Below are positions 1 through 9,900 of a DNA stretch of 64,000 nucleotides, piece by piece. Under the pieces are notes generated by a model, which saw only the letters and a list, made by a program, of their open reading frames with translations, was not told where the DNA came from and did not search any database. The translations under genes and the position numbers were made by a program. The DNA comes from Bacteroidia bacterium (lineage in GTDB: Bacteria > Bacteroidota > Bacteroidia > SXHM01): positions 820,404 through 884,403 of the forward strand of contig JAJVIC010000002.1 in NCBI GenBank assembly GCA_022072225.1. The letters run 5' to 3'. Numbering within the stretch: the stretch's first letter is position 1; every line of letters starts with the position of its first letter.

Positions 1-420
1 TTACATTTCGGGTTAAAAGATAAACTTGCCATTACCTACTACAACAATGCACTTAATCTTAAGCCCAAAAGTCTGGAAGCCTATTATGGTTTAGCCATGT
101 TCTATCAGGAAACGGGTGAACTTAACCGCGCTTTGGAAACCTACGCAACCATTCTGGGTATTGACCCGAATTATAAAAATGCACACTACAACATAGGTTA
201 CATCCATTTCCAATATTTGAAAAACTACAATCAGGCATTAAAGCATTTTGATGATGCCGTAAAGTGTGATGCCTCCTATTATCAGGCAGTTTATATGCGT
301 GGACTGTGTTATGAAACGCTGGGCGATATTCAACGTGCCAAAGGTGAATATACCCGTGCTTTACAAATCAATCCGGGCTATCAAATGGCATTAGACGGAA
401 TAAACAGGGTTTTAAAATGA
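1..420 (+). CDS. TPR-repeat protein, C-terminal part only
   Basis: The frame is open from the first base, so the N terminus lies outside the window and 139 residues are visible. They form consecutive tetratricopeptide repeats of about 34 residues, with the usual pattern of A/Y-x3-L-x6-D/N-P (for example ALETYATILGIDPNYKNAHY and ALKHFDDAVKCDASYYQAVY). TPR arrays are protein-protein interaction scaffolds; nothing here gives a partner. The stop codon overlaps the start of the next gene (ATGA at 417-420), so the two are translationally coupled. A first internal ATG at 97 exists but the repeat pattern already runs before it, so I treat the gene as truncated by the window edge. Confidence 0.85.
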   Translation, partial: LHFGLKDKLAITYYNNALNLKPKSLEAYYGLAMFYQETGELNRALETYATILGIDPNYKNAHYNIGYIHFQYLKNYNQALKHFDDAVKCDASYYQAVYMRGLCYETLGDIQRAKGEYTRALQINPGYQMALDGINRVLK

Positions 421-1544
421 ATGATACAATAAAAGACATTCGTTGTACAACATACATTTTTCGTTTTTCGTTTTTATTTCTTTTCATTTTCTTCATTCAT
501 TCTTCTTTTGCTCAATCAAACTTAAATGGCTGGAGTATCGGAGCTGATGCACAATATGGTTTTATTCTAAGTCACCGTCACAGCATGGGGCACCTTGTGA
601 GAGGTCATACACCATCATTTCAAATTACCGTTTCAAAGCAAACCATTGGTAATAAATACTGGCAGCAACATTTCCGTTACCCGATAATTGGTTATTCATT
701 TTTGTTTATTGATTTAAAAAATAATGACCAACTGGGTAATGCATTTGCATTATATCCCAGTATCACTTTTACCCAAAACAGACAACGGAAATTCATGCGC
801 TATTTCAAAATTGGTTGTGGTCCCGGCTACATCTCAAAAGTATTTGACCGCGTTGATAATAATAAAAACAATGCCATTGGCTCCCACATCAATGTCTTTA
901 TCAATTTCACGTACGGATTTAATTGGAAACCGCAACGTAACCTCAGTATTGACGGAGGCTTGTCATTTACCCACTTTTCAAATGCATCGTTTACGGCACC
1001 AAATCTTGGAATTAATCTTCCAATGCTTCATTTAGGCGCTTCATGGAATTTTAACGATGGAAATATTATTTATAAAAAAGACAGCATTGCTCCTCCACGC
1101 GAACGGAAATGGCATTACAGCGTTATTTTGTCAGGTGGGCTGAAAGAAATTTCTCCGGCAGAAGGCCCAAAATACGGAATAGCCTCTCTTAACGCAGAAG
1201 CCATAAAACCTGTCAGCCGCAAAAGCAGAATTGGACTTGGATTAGACCTATTCTACGATGCTTCTCTTGAAACCAAATTAAAAAAAGACAGTGCAGATTT
1301 CAGTGGTATGTTTGCAGTAGTGCGCCCCGGACTGCATTTTCACTATGAGCTGAAAATTTCTGAATTCTCAATGTTCTTTGATGTTGGTGGCTATTTATAC
1401 ACACGGTGGAAAGAGGATGGTTATATTTATGCAAGACCGGGAATACGTTATCGGGTTGCAAAAAACATATTGCTCGGATTAGCTTTAAAGACCCACTATT
1501 TCAAAGCAGATTTTGCTGAATGGGGAATTGGCTACGAATTCTGA
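417..1544 (+). CDS. PagL-like lipid A 3-O-deacylase / acyloxyacyl hydrolase family outer-membrane protein
   Basis: This 375-residue protein has an N-terminal hydrophobic segment ending near SSFAQ (about residue 33), which fits a signal peptide. The rest is rich in aromatic beta strands ending in F, as in outer-membrane barrels. Residues 186-200 carry the PagL-type active-site motif HFSN...PNLGIN, giving H186 and S188. In PagL the catalytic Glu sits 14 residues after the His; here that position is N200. The Bacteroidota members are about twice as long as PagL, and the extra C-terminal half (from about 230) looks like a second set of barrel strands. It is coupled by ATGA overlap to the TPR protein. 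The family trims acyl chains from lipid A in the outer membrane; activity of this member is inferred only. Confidence 0.75.
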   Translation: MNDTIKDIRCTTYIFRFSFLFLFIFFIHSSFAQSNLNGWSIGADAQYGFILSHRHSMGHLVRGHTPSFQITVSKQTIGNKYWQQHFRYPIIGYSFLFIDLKNNDQLGNAFALYPSITFTQNRQRKFMRYFKIGCGPGYISKVFDRVDNNKNNAIGSHINVFINFTYGFNWKPQRNLSIDGGLSFTHFSNASFTAPNLGINLPMLHLGASWNFNDGNIIYKKDSIAPPRERKWHYSVILSGGLKEISPAEGPKYGIASLNAEAIKPVSRKSRIGLGLDLFYDASLETKLKKDSADFSGMFAVVRPGLHFHYELKISEFSMFFDVGGYLYTRWKEDGYIYARPGIRYRVAKNILLGLALKTHYFKADFAEWGIGYEF

Positions 1545-1547
1545 TTA

Positions 1548-2813
1548 CTACAAAAATCTGCAACTGAGCAGTGCAATATCATCTACATATCCTCTGCGAC
1601 CTTTGTGCTTTCTGAGTTTTGTAACAATATAGTCGTTTAAGTCGCGCATGGTTGCATTTTGTTTTTCAACCAGGATTAATTCAAGTTTGCTGAGACCAAA
1701 CTCCTTACCGTCTTCGTTTTCCAGTTCTGTTACTCCATCGGTATAACAAACCAATGCCGCACTAGCCGGAACATTAATAATGCCTTCTTTTATTGAACGT
1801 ATTTCTTCAAGCATGCCCAAACCTGGACAGCCAACAGAGAGCTGGCTGACGGTGTTATCGTATAAAAATAAAGGTGGATTCTGGCCGGCATTAATATAAG
1901 TCATTACACGGGTAACAAAATTATATTTAGCCAAAAACAAGGTGATAAATTTCTCACCTTTTGCACTTGCATTTACGCGTTTATTAAGTTCTGTTATAAT
2001 TTCGGGAAGTGATGAACTGTGATAGAAAAGGGCACGAATATTTGCCTGGAAATTTGCCATCAGAAGGGCAGCCGAAACCCCTTTACCTGATACATCGGCC
2101 ATACAGAGTGCTACTTCATTATCATTTAGTTTGACGAAATCATAATAGTCGCCCCCGATTTCCTGATGTGGCTGGTAGTAAGCTGCAATTTCAATTTTAT
2201 CATCTTTAGGCAAGGCATTAGGGAAAAGCATAGCCTGCATCTCTGATGCAAGTTCCAATTCTTTTTTAACAGCAGCCTGACGCAGATTTTCTTTTGCAAG
2301 TTTTTTATTTTCGATAGCAACCGTAATAATATTTGCCAGTGTTTGAACAAATGGTATATGACGTGTTTGCGTGTTATCTATCAGGTCTTCGCGTATATCG
2401 CCCAACAATAAAAAAGCAAGTGGTCTTGATTTATGAAGGACCGGAATTACAACTTCAAACTTATCGAGACAAGGATGTCTTTCTCCATCTAATTCCGTTA
2501 CATCTTTAAATTCAAGAATATTATTCGCAACCTCGTCTTCATCAAAGCGCAAATCAAGCCCATATCTCAGAGAGCATTGCCATTCATCCTCGCAGGTATA
2601 GTAAGCCATTTTGCCAATATTTAACTGGCTGCGCAATACAAATTCAAAAATTTTGAGCAACTGCTCTTTCGAAAAATTATTGTTGATGGCATTAGTAATT
2701 TCGAGCAGTGAGTTGAGTTTGAGATTTTTCAGCTTGAGGGCAGAATTGGCAATCCGGAGGGTATCCAGAATTACTTTCTCGTTTTTATTTTTAGTCAACT
2801 CGGTCATTTGCAT
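1548..2813 (-). CDS. GAF-like sensor plus SpoIIE/PP2C-type serine phosphatase
   Basis: The product is about 421 residues. The N-terminal 180 residues look like a GAF-type sensory domain preceded by a helix. A helical linker (KKELELASEMQAMLFPNALP) leads into a PPM/SpoIIE phosphatase domain with the metal-binding motifs GGDYYDF, ADVSGKGVSAALLM and CYTDGVTE. Such proteins dephosphorylate anti-sigma-factor antagonists or similar partners (RsbU-like). The partner is not in the immediate neighbourhood. I chose the ATG at 2813; a GTG at 2822 and an ATG at 2807 are also possible. The gene converges with the PagL-like gene, with only three bases between the stops. A second SpoIIE phosphatase is at 50637. 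Confidence 0.88.
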   Translation of the reverse strand: MQMTELTKNKNEKVILDTLRIANSALKLKNLKLNSLLEITNAINNNFSKEQLLKIFEFVLRSQLNIGKMAYYTCEDEWQCSLRYGLDLRFDEDEVANNILEFKDVTELDGERHPCLDKFEVVIPVLHKSRPLAFLLLGDIREDLIDNTQTRHIPFVQTLANIITVAIENKKLAKENLRQAAVKKELELASEMQAMLFPNALPKDDKIEIAAYYQPHQEIGGDYYDFVKLNDNEVALCMADVSGKGVSAALLMANFQANIRALFYHSSSLPEIITELNKRVNASAKGEKFITLFLAKYNFVTRVMTYINAGQNPPLFLYDNTVSQLSVGCPGLGMLEEIRSIKEGIINVPASAALVCYTDGVTELENEDGKEFGLSKLELILVEKQNATMRDLNDYIVTKLRKHKGRRGYVDDIALLSCRFL

Positions 2814-2957
2814 AACTGGCACAAAACTATTGCACGAATTTAATGCAAACAGCTCACTGAGGTCAAAGTTTTAGACAAAGCAATGTTTACAAGCGATTCA
2901 GCATAAATAATTAAAGACAAGAATATGAAAGGAACATGTAAGATGTAATAAGCACCA

Positions 2958-2982
2958 GTCAGATTTCTTGCCGAAATCTGAC
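2958..2982 (-). terminator. Hairpin downstream of lpxD-like gene
   Basis: A perfect 9-bp stem (gtcagattt / aaatctgac) with a 7-nt loop lies just after the stop of the lpxD-like gene. The flanks carry the TAATA/ATTAC-type AT-rich repeat seen in other spacers, so it may be either a terminator or the core of a dispersed element. There is no clear U-tract. Confidence 0.45.
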
Positions 2983-2998
2983 TTATTACTATTAAATA

Positions 2999-3931
2999 TT
3001 ACTTCTTAAGCTTTTCGATTATTTCAGGAAGTTGTTTTATCAGCGCAAGTTCCTTCATCTTTTCACGCGCTTCGCGAACGGGTGAACCAAACCAGATTTT
3101 GTTGCCTTCAATGGATTTTGCCAGTCCTGATTGACCAAGCACTACTGCACCTTTTCCGATTGTTAAATCTTTTTGTACGCCTACTTGTCCCCAAAGTATT
3201 ACATCGTCTTCAACAGTAACAACTCCAGCAATACCAACCTGAGAAGCAAAAAGACAATTCTTTCCGATAACAGTATCATGACCTATCTGAATGAGGTTAT
3301 CCATTTTAGTGCCTTCTCCTATAACTGTGTCGCCTGACACGCCTCGATCGATAGTGCAGTTTGCTCCTATCTCAACATTGTTGTGGATTACAACACGACC
3401 ACATGAATTCCATTTTAAATACTTTCCGTTTTCTTTCTTCATGTAAAATGCATCCGAACCTATTACGGTTCCCGAATGAATAATAACATTATCGCCAATT
3501 ACACAGTGGTCGTATATGCTTACGTTGGCGTGAATAATACAATTCCTTCCAATGGTTACATGATTACCAACAAACACATTGGGCTGTATAACAGTTCCCT
3601 CTCCTACCCTTGCTGTTTCACTTATCTGCGTTGTTGCTTTTTCAAAAGGCCTGAAATGCAGTGTTAGTTTATTATAATCGTGAAAAGGATTTTCGGAAAA
3701 GATAAGCGCTTTTCCATTTGGACAGACAACACGCTTATTAATGATAATGGTGGTAGCTGCTGAACTAAGTGCTTTATCGTAATACTTGGGGTGATCAACA
3801 AAAGTAAGATCGCCCGGTTCAACTTTGTGTATTTCGTTTATGCCGGTAATGGGGAAATCCGGTGATCCTTCAAACTCTGCACCTATCAGAGTGGCTATTT
3901 CCTTAAGAACTTTGGATGGTGTGAGTTTCAA
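2999..3931 (-). CDS. lpxD: LpxD-like UDP-3-O-acylglucosamine N-acyltransferase
   Basis: The 310-residue protein has an N-terminal LpxD-type domain (about residues 1-95) followed by a left-handed beta-helix of hexapeptide repeats ([LIV]-G-x4, about 100-285). The probable catalytic base is H218 in NLIQIGHD, matching the LpxD active-site His. LpxD adds the second 3-hydroxyacyl chain in lipid A synthesis. The start is TTG at 3931; an in-frame TAA lies 11 codons upstream and there is no ATG between. The protein is shorter than E. coli LpxD (about 340), and Bacteroidota often carry a paralogue in this position beside efp as well as a main lpxD in the lpx operon, so the exact acyl substrate is uncertain. 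It is co-directional with and downstream of efp. Confidence 0.8.
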   Translation of the reverse strand: MKLTPSKVLKEIATLIGAEFEGSPDFPITGINEIHKVEPGDLTFVDHPKYYDKALSSAATTIIINKRVVCPNGKALIFSENPFHDYNKLTLHFRPFEKATTQISETARVGEGTVIQPNVFVGNHVTIGRNCIIHANVSIYDHCVIGDNVIIHSGTVIGSDAFYMKKENGKYLKWNSCGRVVIHNNVEIGANCTIDRGVSGDTVIGEGTKMDNLIQIGHDTVIGKNCLFASQVGIAGVVTVEDDVILWGQVGVQKDLTIGKGAVVLGQSGLAKSIEGNKIWFGSPVREAREKMKELALIKQLPEIIEKLKK

Positions 3932-3932
3932 T

Positions 3933-4003
3933 TTAATATTTAAGATGTAATATGTAATATCTTAGCGGTTCGGCTGAAATATTACATATTACTTATTACA
4001 TAT
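3933..4003. repeat. AT-rich inverted repeat in efp-lpxD spacer
   Basis: The spacer is built of ATTAC/GTAAT units: one arm reads gatgtaatatgtaatatc, the other tattacatattacttattac, around a core agcggttcggctg. It belongs to a family of similar elements at about 2926-2999, 54790-54893, 55195-55325 and 61687-61770. It could fold into a long hairpin between the two co-transcribed genes. Confidence 0.6.
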
Positions 4004-4563
4004 TACTTAACTCGCTCAACGTAGCTCTCCGTACGAGTGTCAATTTTTATTTTCTCGCCCTGGTTTACGAACAAGGGGATATTTATTTCTGCACCTGTTT
4101 CAAGTTTGGCAGGTTTAAGTGTATTAGTAGCAGTATCACCTTTTATTCCGGGCTCGGTATAAACTACTTCCAGCTCAACAAAGGTTGGCGCTTCGGCTAC
4201 AAGTGGTTCATCGTTTTCAAAACCTACTTTAATATCCATCCCTTCTTTCAGAAATTTCACCTTATCTTCAAGCAATGAAACAGGTATATGAATCTGCTCA
4301 TATGTTTCAGGATGCATTACTACAATATGTTCGCCTTCGGGGTAAATAAACTGATAGTTGTTGTACTCTACACGCGCTATCTCTACGGTTTCGTCCGCAC
4401 GGAAACGGTGTTCCAAAGATTTACCTGAACGGATGTTTTTCATTCGTACCTGATAGAATGCACGCAGGTTGCCAGGTGTGCGGTGTTGCACTTCCATTAC
4501 TGAGCACAGTTCATTATTAAATCTTAATACTGATCCGGGTTTAATGTCTGATGATTTTGCCAT
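4003..4563 (-). CDS. efp: Elongation factor P
   Basis: The 186-residue protein aligns end to end with EF-P, with the three beta-barrel domains and the C-terminal signature (PGIKGDTATNTLKPAKLETGAE...VPLFV-type region, here NIPLFVNQGEKIKIDTRT). EF-P relieves ribosome stalling at polyproline stretches. The tip loop of domain I reads RTPGNLRAFYQ, where E. coli has KPGKGQAFAR; the modified Lys34 is therefore replaced by Asn32 here. A strong promoter lies upstream (4585-4615), and the gene is followed by the lpxD-like gene. Identification is secure; the unmodifiable tip residue is the unusual part. Confidence 0.96.
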   Translation of the reverse strand: MAKSSDIKPGSVLRFNNELCSVMEVQHRTPGNLRAFYQVRMKNIRSGKSLEHRFRADETVEIARVEYNNYQFIYPEGEHIVVMHPETYEQIHIPVSLLEDKVKFLKEGMDIKVGFENDEPLVAEAPTFVELEVVYTEPGIKGDTATNTLKPAKLETGAEINIPLFVNQGEKIKIDTRTESYVERVK

Positions 4564-4584
4564 TATTTTTTGTTATTGGGGTTG

Positions 4585-4615
4585 CAAAAATAGGCTAATT
4601 TGTGAAACGGGCAAA
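4585..4615 (-). promoter_or_regulatory. Bacteroidota-type promoter of efp
   Basis: Read on the minus strand, TTTG (4612-4615) and TATTTTTG (4585-4592, matching TAnnTTTG) are separated by exactly 19 bp, the consensus for the primary sigma factor of Bacteroidota. Transcription would start near 4578, about 15 nt before the efp ATG. Confidence 0.75.
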
Positions 4616-4795
4616 CGGTGATTTTAAAGGCAAAGAAACCGAGCTGATAAAACAGGGATGACAGTGAAAGAATAGTTAAAATAGCTATCTTGAGGCGTGG
4701 TTTAAAACTCAATGCTACCTTCTTCTTCCTCTGTGTAATAAATTTCTACTTTTGTCATCAACATCAACAATTAAACAATTTAATCAGCAATCCAT

Positions 4796-6046
4796 ATGAA
4801 GGATATTTTTGAAAAAATAGCAGCCAACCGCGGACCGTTGGGCGAACATGCGAAAGAAGCCCACGGATACTTTACCTTTCCTAAATTAGAAGGTGAAATA
4901 AGCAACCGAATGGTATTTCGCGGTAAAGAGCGTTTGGTATGGAGCCTGAATAATTATCTTGGTTTGGCCAATCACCCCGAAGTTCGCAAGGCCGATGCTG
5001 AAGCTGCAGCCAAATATGGAATGGCTTTACCCATGGGTGCCCGCATGATGAGCGGTAATAGTGATCTGCACGAGCAATTGGAGCGTGAGCTTGCTCAATT
5101 TGTAATGAAGGAAGATTCTGTTTTGGTAAACTTTGGCTACCAGGGAATGGTAAGTGCTATTGATGCGCTGGTCGACCGTCACGATGTGATTGTGTATGAT
5201 TCAGAATCACATGCTTGTATATTAGACGGTGTTCGCCTGCACATGGGCAAACGCTTTGTATATCCGCACAACAATATTGAAAATTTAGAAAAACAATTGG
5301 AACGCGCCACCAAAATGGTAAGTGAAACCGGTGGCGGTATTTTGGTAATCACCGAAGGTGTTTTCGGTATGAGTGGCGATCAGGGCAAGCTGCGCGAAAT
5401 TGTTGCACTAAAAAAGAAATTCAACTTCCGCTTATTTGTGGATGATGCACACGGCTTTGGCACCCAAGGCAAAACCGGTGCAGGCACAGGTGAAGAACAA
5501 GGTGTTCAGGATGGCATTGATATTTACTTCGGAACATTTGCCAAAGCAATGGCAAGCATCGGTGGATTTATTGCTACAACTGCTGACGTTGCAGAATTTT
5601 TGCGCTACAACATGCGCTCTCAAATTTTTGCGAAAGCAATGCCTATGCCTTTAGTAGTTGGAGCACTCAAACGTTTAGAACTGCTGCGCACCAAACCCGA
5701 ACTAAAAAACAAACTGTGGGAAATTGTAAACGCCCTGCAAAACGGATTGAAAGAAGCCGGATTTGAAATAGGCAACACACAAAGCTGCGTAACACCTGTT
5801 TACCTGAACGGAACTATTCCTGAAGCAACTAATCTTATCCTTGATTTGCGCGAGAACTACGACATTTTTTGTTCTATGGTAGTATATCCCGTAGTACCAA
5901 AAGGCATTATACTGCTACGCCTGATACCAACCGCAGTGCATACCATGGAAGATGTAAAATACACTATTGAAACATTCTCTAAATTGCGTGACGCACTTAA
6001 AGCCGGAAAATACCAGGGCGATAAGGTTACGCAGGTGCTGGCTTAA
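4796..6046 (+). CDS. Alpha-oxoamine synthase family PLP enzyme (KBL / AONS / serine palmitoyltransferase-like)
   Basis: The 416-residue protein has the fold-type I PLP layout of alpha-oxoamine synthases: a stacking His in DSESHACILDG (H139), the cofactor-binding DDAHGFG (D216-H219), and the Schiff-base lysine K250 in GTFAKAMASIGGF. These enzymes condense an amino acid with an acyl-CoA and lose CO2. In Bacteroidota the family includes glycine C-acetyltransferase, 8-amino-7-oxononanoate synthase and the serine palmitoyltransferase that starts sphingolipid synthesis. There are no biotin genes or threonine dehydrogenase nearby to decide. A sphingolipid role is plausible for the phylum but is inference. 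A possible -7 element TACTTTTG lies at 4747-4754. Confidence 0.85.
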   Translation: MKDIFEKIAANRGPLGEHAKEAHGYFTFPKLEGEISNRMVFRGKERLVWSLNNYLGLANHPEVRKADAEAAAKYGMALPMGARMMSGNSDLHEQLERELAQFVMKEDSVLVNFGYQGMVSAIDALVDRHDVIVYDSESHACILDGVRLHMGKRFVYPHNNIENLEKQLERATKMVSETGGGILVITEGVFGMSGDQGKLREIVALKKKFNFRLFVDDAHGFGTQGKTGAGTGEEQGVQDGIDIYFGTFAKAMASIGGFIATTADVAEFLRYNMRSQIFAKAMPMPLVVGALKRLELLRTKPELKNKLWEIVNALQNGLKEAGFEIGNTQSCVTPVYLNGTIPEATNLILDLRENYDIFCSMVVYPVVPKGIILLRLIPTAVHTMEDVKYTIETFSKLRDALKAGKYQGDKVTQVLA

Positions 6047-6158
6047 ATGAATTGAATAATGAATATCGATTAACGATTTTTGAATGATGAAGCACCTGCA
6101 ATACTTCTAAAATAATTATTCGTTAATCCTTGTTCGATATTCAAACTTTAACCTGCTT

Positions 6159-6935
6159 ATGAGGATACTTTTACCCGTTGATTTTTCTTCCAATTCAAGA
6201 GTGGCGGTTTACTACGCACTTGAACTATTTCCCCAAGAAGAGAACACTTTTATACTTTTCCATTGTGCTAAGCCCGAAACCCTAGAAGCCGAGCAGAAAC
6301 AGTTTGATGAATTTATTGCCACACTGTCAACCGATAAAACATTTGAAACACTTACTTCGACAGGTATTACCGCAGAAGAAATAAAACGCTGCGCCCTGAA
6401 AGCCCAGGTTGACATGGTTATTTTAGGAAGAAAGGGGAAACTAAATAATACCGAAAATGTGTTTGGCAAAACCATTTCGGCATTGATGGGCAATATTAAA
6501 ACACCACTGATAGTGGTTCCTGAAGCACATCGCAGCACCCTGCCCAAAAAAATTATTTACGCATCGGACCTTACCAACATTAACGAAGAGCTGAAAGGCA
6601 TTATCCGTTTTGCAAAACACTTTGATGCACTTATCCATATTATACACATAGTACCCGAAGAGCTGGAAGGCGAAACCTTTGACCAAGAGCAACGCGACCT
6701 GCAAATGGTAACCCGCAACCTATACTCAAAAATAAAATTCACCCCTTTTACAAGCACCGGAATTATTGAAGGCATTGACGAGTTTGTAAAATGTGAATAC
6801 CCCGATTTACTGGCCTTTTACAAACACCCCGGCAACCTGTTACAAACCCTGTGGGATATGGCTCTTGCTGAAAAGGTGAGTATGCACAATCACCTGCCGG
6901 TGTTGTTGTTCAGAAAAGAGGAGTATTATATATAA
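6159..6935 (+). CDS. Tandem universal stress protein (UspA family)
   Basis: The 258-residue protein consists of two Usp-type alpha/beta domains (about 1-125 and 128-256). The first begins MRILLPVDFSSNS and has the nucleotide-binding pattern G-x2-G-x9-G (G90, G93, G103 in GRKGKLNNTENVFGK), with Lys in place of the usual Ser/Thr after the last Gly. The second starts KKIIYASDLTN and lacks an obvious copy of this motif. Usp proteins respond to starvation or stress and often bind ATP. The gene stands alone; its 112-nt upstream spacer has TGAATATCGATTAACGA-type inverted repeats also seen near 61250. Confidence 0.88.
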   Translation: MRILLPVDFSSNSRVAVYYALELFPQEENTFILFHCAKPETLEAEQKQFDEFIATLSTDKTFETLTSTGITAEEIKRCALKAQVDMVILGRKGKLNNTENVFGKTISALMGNIKTPLIVVPEAHRSTLPKKIIYASDLTNINEELKGIIRFAKHFDALIHIIHIVPEELEGETFDQEQRDLQMVTRNLYSKIKFTPFTSTGIIEGIDEFVKCEYPDLLAFYKHPGNLLQTLWDMALAEKVSMHNHLPVLLFRKEEYYI

Positions 6936-6984
6936 CCATTTTTTATATCCCGAATCTGTAATCAGTGCAACACAGAATTAGGAA

Positions 6985-9900
6985 CTATTTCAAATAAAAT
7001 ATAGAACCTGGTGCAGAATTTTCTGGCAAGGAAGGGTCATATTTATTGTTACTAATTTCTTGGTTGTGCTTTTTAATAAGAGTATCAGGATTATTACCAT
7101 CAGGATTATGAACGCCAGAATTTTCAGGTTTCTTAAATTCAGCAGTTAACTCCATTTCTTTTTTAGACAACTCCATCTTTTTCTGTGCCTCAATTCTGGT
7201 TTGCTCCTTATGTTCTTTAAAATGTTTTGCCAGTTTGAGGTTCATTTCATCGACTTTTTCTCTCTTCAATCGCTCCGACTCAACATCTCTTTTAACGGTA
7301 CTTATTCTGCTAATTTTAATCATTGCAATCCAGTTAAATGAACCTTCTGATATCCCTTTGTTGCTAACAACCCTAAAGCCTGTTGAGGTAGTCTCGGTAA
7401 TATGCAAACTAACATCTTGTCCAAACGGAGTAACCGTAACTATCGGGGTATTACCTGTTATGTTTTTAGTGATAAACTCTTCCGAGAATTCAATCCATTT
7501 TTCAGTTCCTGATATGGTTTCATTTCCAAAATCGCTGGCAGTAATATTTCGGTCTTTGAGTTGCTCAATCTCAGACTGTTGCTCTTTTATTGCTTCAATA
7601 AGATATGGAAAAAGTCCATCGTAAGTCATGTATAAGCCTTGATTTTCAACTTCGGAAACAAGTTCGGGCATTACCTCTTTTACTTCCTGAGCAATAACCC
7701 CGGCACTCATTGAGGGTGTTTCCCCTTTAGCTATTTCATCGGGATGAAGTTTGAATTCATAATTATATCCGGTAAGACTCAATACCTTAGCCAAAGCATT
7801 ATCTACTTTAACAATGTTTTGCTTTTTATTCATATCTGATGCATTTACATAAGCTCCGGTTCCATTAAGATATGCTTCAAGTATCATCCCGTCCTCATCC
7901 CATACATTAAGTAGATTACCATCTCCAGGGCTCCAGATATCTGTTTCATCTCCATCCGCATGAAAACCACCACTTTCACTGATACCCTGCTCTAATGTAA
8001 TACCATAAGAACTAAAACTCTGGGTAGAACCATATTCATTGTTTCCTGCTGACCTCATTCTTACATTATCTGCAGCATACACTCCACCATCAGCACGCAT
8101 AACAGTATTTACATATACATTTTTACTATTATACGATCTTATCCACGTTGCATCTGTCATATGCCAACCTCCTCCATAGGATTGAAAATACAAACCTGTA
8201 CTACCGGTTGGTCGAAACCAATTATTAGTAAATGTTTGTCCATCAGCATATACATAAAAATTATCTCCGGTTGTTCTCAAAACCTGAGTTGCTCCTGAAG
8301 ATCCGTTGTCCCAGTTTACAATAAGTGCATATCCGTTGGGTGTATTAAAATGAAAATTTGGTGTCATTCTTATGGCATTGTTTGAAGGATAGTAGCCATC
8401 AAAACCTGCAAGGGTACTCATATTGTACAATCTGGTTGTAGAAGCCGGATCGCAGTAGTAACCCGTATTATTAAGGTCATACATTAGATACGGCCTTATG
8501 CTTCCGTCATCTGTGTTGAATGATATTCTCACAGTTGCATCATTATCTCTCATGTAAAACCAATCGTCAACAGCTAATTCTGCCTGACCGTCTCTGCGGT
8601 AAAATTGCCCGTCATTAAATGTTGGCGAAGAGCCCGACTGATTGTCGTGTCCGAAGTTGAATACTTTTGCTTTTGCTTCACCACTTATGTAATAGTTGGC
8701 TGATTGTGCTGAGGAGTACTGGTTTTGAATGTAATCGGCATCGGCCATACTTTCTGTGACAACACGATCCCAACTTCCCCACGAAGCTGCATCGGGTTGC
8801 CCCTGACGCCAGTACATACCACCTTCATTAAAATGTAACTGGTGGCTTGCATCACCTGAATTGTCGCCCCATGGTGCCATGGTTATTAATCCACCATAGG
8901 TACCAGAGCCGGGTGCGCCTATAACTGATATTTGTTTAAAATCAAAAGCTACTTCATTGTTATAGCCTGTTGGAGCTGTATTTGCGGCTCGTGTGTCATC
9001 AACATTCAGGTGTCCGAAATATTTTCCGCTGGTATAAGTATTACCTGATACCGATAGCTTGTAAGTACCGGGGGCCATTCCAATTCCTACATCGGTTCCA
9101 TTATCACGGGTAGCACCTATTCCTAAGGTTGATGCTGAAGTCCAACGGGCGAGATAATCAGTTGTTCCGCTTCCAGTAACTATGCCTGAGCCTATGGAAG
9201 TAGTGGCAGATAGTGTTCCGTTGGCATCGGCTACTACAACTCTGCTTCCTGTTCCGGCAAGGCTGCCAATGCGGGTGCCACCTGTAAAATCGTTGGCGTA
9301 GTTGATGGTAAGTATATTACCTCCGTCTTTTACTATTGCGCGTGATGAGCCTGAGTTACCGCGGCTTACCTGATCGGTGTTTCCCAAAACAAAATCAAAA
9401 CCTCCGTTGGTTATATTGCCTAATGCAGTAAAGCTGCTGGCAACCTGCATAGCTCCTGAGGTATTAAGTGCAGCAACGGGTGTTGCACCTGTTACTCCCC
9501 AGGTCCATCCCCGACCTGCTGTGTTACTCATATTCATTTTTATACTGTAATCCGTTACCGGACCATATAAATATTCCGCTGCATTGCCCATGTGTATTTT
9601 ATAGCTGTCGCTATCCCAGAAACGGTAGCCTTTGCCATTTCCGGAGGTAAGGCTTACCATGTTGGAGCCTCTTATATTTCCAACAACATCAAGCGGCACT
9701 CCCGGTGCATTGGAACCAATTCCTACGTTGCCGTTAGAGGCTACACGCATACGCTCTGTACCTGCATTGGTAATAAATGCCATTGAACCATCGGTTGAAC
9801 CTCCGCCTCTTATAAAACGGATACCTTCAGTTATTGTGCCTCCGTTGTAGGCTTGTCCTATTTGGGTAGTTATATCACCTGATGCATTGGTGGTAGCGCC

